A DNA stretch of 64,000 nucleotides from Ancylobacter sp. TS-1 (GTDB lineage Bacteria; Pseudomonadota; Alphaproteobacteria; Rhizobiales; Xanthobacteraceae): assembly GCF_009223885.1 (NCBI RefSeq), contig NZ_CP045144.1:3832001-3896000 (forward strand), given 5' to 3'. The translations under genes were made by a program, and so were the position numbers. Below the pieces are notes generated by a model, which ran no database searches, was not told the origin of the DNA, and was given only the letters and a program-made list of their open reading frames with translations. Shown here in pieces: positions 59,817-64,000 of this stretch (position 1 is the first letter of the stretch; every line of letters begins with the position of its first letter).

Positions 59817-61772
59817 ATGCTGGCATATGTGACTCGTCTTCTTGGCCCGGCGGGCGGGACGGTATCGGCCACCGGGGCGTGGCGCTTCGCGGCGGTCGGC
59901 CTGGGCGGCATGCTGGTCGACGTCCTGGCGTTCCAGGCACTTTTTGCCCTCGGCGCGGGCCTCACGGCGGCTCATCTCGCCAGCTTCGGCCTCGCCATGG
60001 TCTTCAACTACATCCTGTATTCGCGCTGGGCGTTCGCCGAGGCACGCGATGCCGGGCGCGGGCGCGCGGGGGAGCGCTTTGCCCGCTTCGTCACCGTGTG
60101 CCTGCTGGCGCTCGGCCTGCGCGGCGGCGTCCTGATGGGCGCCATCACCTTCCTCGACCTGCCGGTTCAGGCCGCCATCCTGTTCGCGATCGGCGCGGCG
60201 GCGATCGTGAGCTATCTCGGCGCGGCCTTCTTCGTGTTTCCTTCTGTCGATCCGCTGACCCCTCCCGCTTTGCGCTGGCGCGTCGCCGCCATCGGTGTCG
60301 TCTTCTATGTCGCGGTGTTGCGGCTGCTCTTCCTCGGCCTGATCGATCTCATGCCGCAGGAGGCCTATTACTGGAACTATGCCCAGCATCTCGACATCGG
60401 CTATCTCGACCATCCGCCTCTGGTCGCGTGGCTGATCTGGGCCGGCACCAGCCTGTTCGGCCATAACGAGTTCGGCGTACGGATCGCCGCCTGGCTGTGC
60501 TGGTGGGCCACGGCCTTCTTCAGCTTCCGCCTCGCCGACAACATGTTCGGCCGGTCGGCCGCCTTCGTCAGCCTGCTGCTGGTGGCGGTACTGCCCTTCT
60601 ATTTCGGCATCGGCCTCGTGATGACGCCCGATGCCGCGCTCACGGCGTCCTGGGCCGGCGCGCTGTATTTCCTGGAGCGTGCTTTGCTGGGCCGGCGGCG
60701 TTGGGCCTGGTGGGGCGTGGGCGCCTGCATGGGCCTCGGCATGCTCTCGAAATACACCATCGCGCTGCTGGGGCCCGCCGCGTTGCTGTTCATACTCGTC
60801 GACAGGCCCTCGCGTGACTGGCTGAGACGGCCCGAGCCCTATCTCGCCGCCGTGCTGGCCCTCGTCATCTTCTCGCCGGTGCTCATCTGGAACCTTGAGA
60901 ACGGCCTGGCCTCCTTCGTCTTCCAGAGCGCCCGCCGCATGGAGGCCTTGTCCCGCTTCTCCCTGCCGGCGCTGATCGGCGGCATGGCGGCGCTTCTCAC
61001 GCCCCCCGGCCTGATCGCGGCGCTGGCCGCTGTGTGGGAGCGACTGCGGCTCGCCTTCGCCAGATCGACCGACGCGGACACGAAGCGCCTCTCGTTCTTC
61101 GTCGCGATCTTCACGCTGACGCCTCTGTCCGTCTTCGTCGCCTTCAGCCTGAAGCACACGGTGGAGCTGAACTGGACCGGCCCGCTCTGGCTCGCCGTGC
61201 TTCCGGCGATGTCGGCGACCATCCTGACGGCGGCGGGGCGTGCCTCCGCCTTCCGGCAGCGCATGATCCGGGCGTGGACGCCGACGATCGCGATCACCCT
61301 CGTCATCTATGGAGTTGGGCTCGGCTACCTCGCCAGCGGCCTGCCGGGCCTCGGCTATGTGGCGGGCCTGCCGGAAACGCCGGTGGCCTGGACCGAGTTC
61401 GGCCGCGAGGTCGCCGCCATCGGAGGCGAGGTCAAGAAAGAGACCGGGCAGGAGCCGCTGCTGGTGGGGCTCGACACCTACAAGCTGGCCAGCGAACTCG
61501 CCTTCTATGGCAGCCGCAGCGGGGAGCCCGTATCCAGTTCGGTCGGGCGAGGCGTCGTCGGGCAGACCAGTCTCATGTACGGGTTCTGGTACCCGGAAGC
61601 GCCGCTGCACGGGCGGCCCGCCGTGCTGTTCGCCTTCCGGCGCTACCAGATCGACAATCCATTGCTGGCCGAGCATTTCGCCAGCCTGAGCGCGCCGATG
61701 GAGCGCACGATCCTGAAGGACGGAAAGCCGGCCGGCGCCGTCTATTACCGCGTCGGCTACGGCCTGAAGTGA
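59817..61772 (+). CDS. GtrA-like domain fused to GT39 glycosyltransferase
   Basis: 651-aa polytopic membrane protein. Residues about 20-145 form a four-helix GtrA-like flippase domain (GGMLVDVLAFQAL, NYILYSRWAFAEA). The rest is an ArnT/PMT-like GT-C transferase with the periplasmic acidic motif MPQEAYYWNYAQH, DIGYLDHPPLVAW and MTPDAALTASWAGA. GT39/GT83-type enzymes use polyprenyl-phosphate sugars to modify lipids or proteins on the outer side of the inner membrane. GtrA domains are thought to flip such donors. The fusion would couple flipping to transfer. It converges with the acetyltransferase gene (22 nt between stops). Confidence 0.88.
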   Translation: MLAYVTRLLGPAGGTVSATGAWRFAAVGLGGMLVDVLAFQALFALGAGLTAAHLASFGLAMVFNYILYSRWAFAEARDAGRGRAGERFARFVTVCLLALGLRGGVLMGAITFLDLPVQAAILFAIGAAAIVSYLGAAFFVFPSVDPLTPPALRWRVAAIGVVFYVAVLRLLFLGLIDLMPQEAYYWNYAQHLDIGYLDHPPLVAWLIWAGTSLFGHNEFGVRIAAWLCWWATAFFSFRLADNMFGRSAAFVSLLLVAVLPFYFGIGLVMTPDAALTASWAGALYFLERALLGRRRWAWWGVGACMGLGMLSKYTIALLGPAALLFILVDRPSRDWLRRPEPYLAAVLALVIFSPVLIWNLENGLASFVFQSARRMEALSRFSLPALIGGMAALLTPPGLIAALAAVWERLRLAFARSTDADTKRLSFFVAIFTLTPLSVFVAFSLKHTVELNWTGPLWLAVLPAMSATILTAAGRASAFRQRMIRAWTPTIAITLVIYGVGLGYLASGLPGLGYVAGLPETPVAWTEFGREVAAIGGEVKKETGQEPLLVGLDTYKLASELAFYGSRSGEPVSSSVGRGVVGQTSLMYGFWYPEAPLHGRPAVLFAFRRYQIDNPLLAEHFASLSAPMERTILKDGKPAGAVYYRVGYGLK

Positions 61773-61794
61773 CACGAGGCCGGACGGCCCCTGG

Positions 61795-62286
61795 TCACAG
61801 TTGGCGCGCCATCGTCAGAAGAGCGCCGTGGCGGCCGGTCTCCTCGAAGCCGCACTGACGGCAGAGGGCGATCGACTTCCGGTTGGTCTCGAACACGTCG
61901 AGATACAGGCGCTCCAGCCCCAGCTCGTCCCGGCAGAGATCGAGCAGGTGCGCCACCGCCATTCGCATGATGCCCTTGCCGGAAGCTTCCGGCGCGATCA
62001 GGAAGCGGCCGATTTCGGCGGATCGGGTTGTCCCGTCGAAATGATAGACGGCCGCCTGCCCGACGCGCACACCGTTCGCCTCCACGATGAAGTGCAGGTC
62101 GTCGGCTTTCCGGAGATAGGCCTCGAACCACTGCCGGTGCCCTTCCTCGCTGATCGGCGCGGAGTTTTTGAACCAGATGCGCGCCTCGTCGCGATTCCGC
62201 CATGCCAGGGTCAGCGGCAGGTCGTCGGTGCGGATCGGGCGCAGAAGGATGCCTCTGGAGCCGAACGGAGCGACGGCCGGCTTCAT
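61795..62286 (-). CDS. GNAT-family amino-sugar N-acetyltransferase
   Basis: 163-aa GNAT fold: ILLRPIRTDDLPLTLAWRN at the start, FIVEANGVRVGQAAVYHFD, acetyl-CoA loop IAPEASGKGIMRMAVAHLLD and CRQCGFEETGRHG. It overlaps the DegT aminotransferase stop by 4 nt. Pairs of this type make 4-acetamido-4,6-dideoxy sugars for surface glycans. The family relation is clear; the exact nucleotide sugar is inference. Confidence 0.88.
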   Translation of the reverse strand: MKPAVAPFGSRGILLRPIRTDDLPLTLAWRNRDEARIWFKNSAPISEEGHRQWFEAYLRKADDLHFIVEANGVRVGQAAVYHFDGTTRSAEIGRFLIAPEASGKGIMRMAVAHLLDLCRDELGLERLYLDVFETNRKSIALCRQCGFEETGRHGALLTMARQL

Positions 62287-63410
62287 CGCACGGCGGCTTT
62301 CAGGCAGCGGCTCACGGTGTCGACGTCCGCGCGGCTCAGTTCCAGATGCAGCGGCAGGGAGATGATCGAGGCGCTCGCCCGCGCTGCGCGCGGACAGGTG
62401 CCGGCTGCATGGGCGTACATGGGGTAGTTGGTGTTGTCGTGATAGTGCACGCCGGGATAGATGCCGTCGGCGTTGAGCCGCACCATCACCTCGTCGCGAT
62501 CTGCGACCTCCACCTGCATCAGGTGGCGCGAGGGCTCGCAATCCGGCGCCATTTCCACCATCCGGATCCGTGGGTCACCCGCCAGGTTGGCATGATACCA
62601 GGAGACGATCTCCCGCCGCCGGTCATTGTCTTCGTCGAGATAACGCAGCTGGACGAGGCCGATCGCCGCCATGATCGAATTGCCGTTGTATTTGAAGCCC
62701 ACGTCCTCGACCGTGTAGCGCCAGCGATACGTGCCCTTCTCCTGCGTGCGGGAATAGGTGTCGCGGTTGATGCCCAGCCACGAGAGCTTGCGCGCGCGCT
62801 CGTCGTCGGCCGGGTTGGCGAAGCACACCATGCCGCTGTCGGCGGTCGGCAGGTTCTTCACCGCCTGAAAGCTGAAGACGCAGGCGTCCGCCTCATGCCC
62901 CACCTGACGGCCGCCGACACGCGTACCCGCCATGTGGGCGGCGTCGAGCACCAGACTTAGCCCGTGCGTGCTGCACAGGCTGCGGATGGCGGCGTACTGG
63001 CCGACATTTCCGCCCATCCCGACAAAGATGACGGCGCGAGTCCGCGGCGTGATGCGCTGCGCAACGCTCCGGGGGTCGAGGCACAGATAGTCGTCGACAT
63101 CGGCGAAGACCGGCGTCAGCCCGGCATGCAGGATGACGTGGTTGGTGGAGACGAAGGTGAGCGGCGTGGTGATCACCTCGTCGCCATCCGCCCAGCCGAG
63201 GCGGCGCTTCAGGCACTCGAACGCCAGATGCAGGCCGGATGTGTTCGAGTTCAGGAAATGGGCATGCGGCAGGCCGGCATAGTCTTTGAAGGCCGCCTCG
63301 AACATGAGCGTCTTGTAGCCAATCCCCGTCCATCCCTTTTCGAGGCACTCGCGAATTTCGGCGAGGCACTCGTCGATCCGGAACCTGGGAACGAATAATC
63401 GGGCCGGCAT
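62283..63410 (-). CDS. DegT/DnrJ/EryC1/StrS sugar aminotransferase
   Basis: 375-aa PLP-dependent aminotransferase acting on keto-sugars of nucleotide diphosphates. Asp156 in LVLDAAHMAG and Lys185 in FSFQAVKNLPTADSGMV are the PLP residues; NSNTSGLHLAFE and VITTPLTFVSTNH are typical. The product would be a nucleotide-linked amino sugar that the coupled GNAT enzyme can acetylate. No dehydratase for the keto-sugar substrate is visible in the window, so it must lie elsewhere. Confidence 0.9.
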   Translation of the reverse strand: MPARLFVPRFRIDECLAEIRECLEKGWTGIGYKTLMFEAAFKDYAGLPHAHFLNSNTSGLHLAFECLKRRLGWADGDEVITTPLTFVSTNHVILHAGLTPVFADVDDYLCLDPRSVAQRITPRTRAVIFVGMGGNVGQYAAIRSLCSTHGLSLVLDAAHMAGTRVGGRQVGHEADACVFSFQAVKNLPTADSGMVCFANPADDERARKLSWLGINRDTYSRTQEKGTYRWRYTVEDVGFKYNGNSIMAAIGLVQLRYLDEDNDRRREIVSWYHANLAGDPRIRMVEMAPDCEPSRHLMQVEVADRDEVMVRLNADGIYPGVHYHDNTNYPMYAHAAGTCPRAARASASIISLPLHLELSRADVDTVSRCLKAAVR

Positions 63411-63511
63411 GGCGACACTTCCACGTTAGTCTGACGGTATTATATGGCGACAACAGACCGGATGGTCCACATTTCAGGGGCGTAGCGGACGTAATTTCCC
63501 CTGCCTGTTCC

Positions 63512-64000
63512 TCACTTCAGTTCGAGGCCGAGACGCCACGCCAGCAGACGCAGCCGGCGCCGCAGTCGGTCGAGGCGCGGCTTCATCCGCCCCGCACACC
63601 AGGCCGCGAAGCGGCGGCGCCGCTTCCTGCGCCGGTCCGCGCGAATCCCGCGCCCGAAATGCATGTGGCGCTCGATCACGTCGAGATAGGCCGCGGGATA
63701 GCCGGTCAGGCAGGTTTCCATCTCTTCGAGCGAGGCGAGCCTGCCGACGATGTGGAGCGGCAGACCCAGCGCCCGTATCGCCGCAATGTGAGCCTGCCGG
63801 CGGGAGGAGGCCGGATCGTCCTCCTGCGGCGCAAGCGTCACGAGGCTGAGGCCGGGCTCCAGCCTGTGACCGGCAACGGCGTCCGACAGGGTGGAGGCCG
63901 AGACGGCGAGGAAGGAGATGTCCAGCACGGCGCTGTTGCAATGGGCGAGATGGGAGAGCGCGGTGCGCAGATCATCAGCCGTGTCGACCAGGAAAAGGGC
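63512..64000 (-). CDS. Hypothetical protein, 5' end outside the window
   Basis: The frame is open to the window edge without a stop (ALFLVDTADDLRTALSHLAH at the edge), so the 163 residues seen are a C-terminal part. The seen part has an alpha/beta-like segment (NSAVLDISFLAVSASTL, LSLVTLAP, GLPLHIVGRLASLEEME) and ends with a very basic tail of about 35 residues (IRADRRRKRRRRF and RRRLRLLAWRLGLELK). I do not recognise it. Its position upstream of the amino-sugar genes on the same strand suggests a link with surface glycans. Confidence 0.6.
   Translation of the reverse strand, partial: ALFLVDTADDLRTALSHLAHCNSAVLDISFLAVSASTLSDAVAGHRLEPGLSLVTLAPQEDDPASSRRQAHIAAIRALGLPLHIVGRLASLEEMETCLTGYPAAYLDVIERHMHFGRGIRADRRRKRRRRFAAWCAGRMKPRLDRLRRRLRLLAWRLGLELK

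Noticed and set aside
59644..59832. 62-codon frame in the gap before the GtrA-GT39 gene
   Set aside because: Arginine-rich, no ribosome site, and overlaps the start of a well-supported gene in another frame.

Overview
The window is GC-rich (codon third positions strongly G/C) and densely packed. It reads as chromosomal DNA of an alphaproteobacterium of the order Hyphomicrobiales. A Xanthobacteraceae relative (Ancylobacter/Starkeya/Xanthobacter type) is my best guess from the gene content; that placement is inference. I see no rRNA, tRNA, CRISPR array, transposase, integrase or prophage gene. Most features are metabolic operons, each next to its own regulator.

Layout. 43-4745: an APC-family transporter, then divergent oxyR and katG (peroxide defence). 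4895-8888: a 70-aa hypothetical protein and a small glycan-modification group (repeat protein, GT2 glycosyltransferase, O-carbamoyltransferase). 8891-18163: a membrane-lipid and singlet-oxygen stress region. It has a DUF2177 protein, the minus-strand operon rpoE-chrR-hydrolase-DUF1295-CFA-type methyltransferase, and the divergent operon FAD oxidase-DUF1365-cfa. 18234-23226: a FadR/GntR regulator divergent from a NitT/TauT-type ABC importer with a fumarylacetoacetate-hydrolase-family enzyme. 23297-24510: isocitrate dehydrogenase, whose frame is broken by one missing base near its 3' end.

24700-35656 is the most unusual part. A GntR regulator precedes a polyol-type ABC importer, a fused large+medium B12-dependent diol dehydratase with its small subunit, an SDR, an APH-type kinase and a class III PLP enzyme. 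I cannot assign this set to a described pathway. 35688-44994 holds a second, paralogous polyol ABC system with an SDR (minus strand), and a divergent DeoR-BtpA-FGGY kinase-HAD group (plus strand).

45000-51188 is a complete biotin-independent malonate decarboxylase operon (mdcA-C-D-E-G-B-H in transcription order). It is divergent from a tripartite tricarboxylate transporter (tctC-tctB-tctA, probably the malonate importer), a DUF6166 protein, an alpha/beta hydrolase and a GntR regulator. 56615-59460 has a zinc alcohol dehydrogenase and, divergently, a fatty-acid-hydroxylase-family gene with two small membrane proteins, closed by a clear rho-independent terminator. 59817-64000 returns to envelope glycans: a GtrA-GT39 fusion, an amino-sugar acetyltransferase and aminotransferase pair, and a gene cut by the window edge.

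Several inverted repeats recur in front of a regulator and its neighbouring operon. Core TGTTATAACA lies before the GntR gene at 24700 and the dehydratase operon at 25485. AACCAA/TTGGT arms lie before the FadR-type gene and the NitT/TauT operon. These suggest local, autoregulated control circuits.
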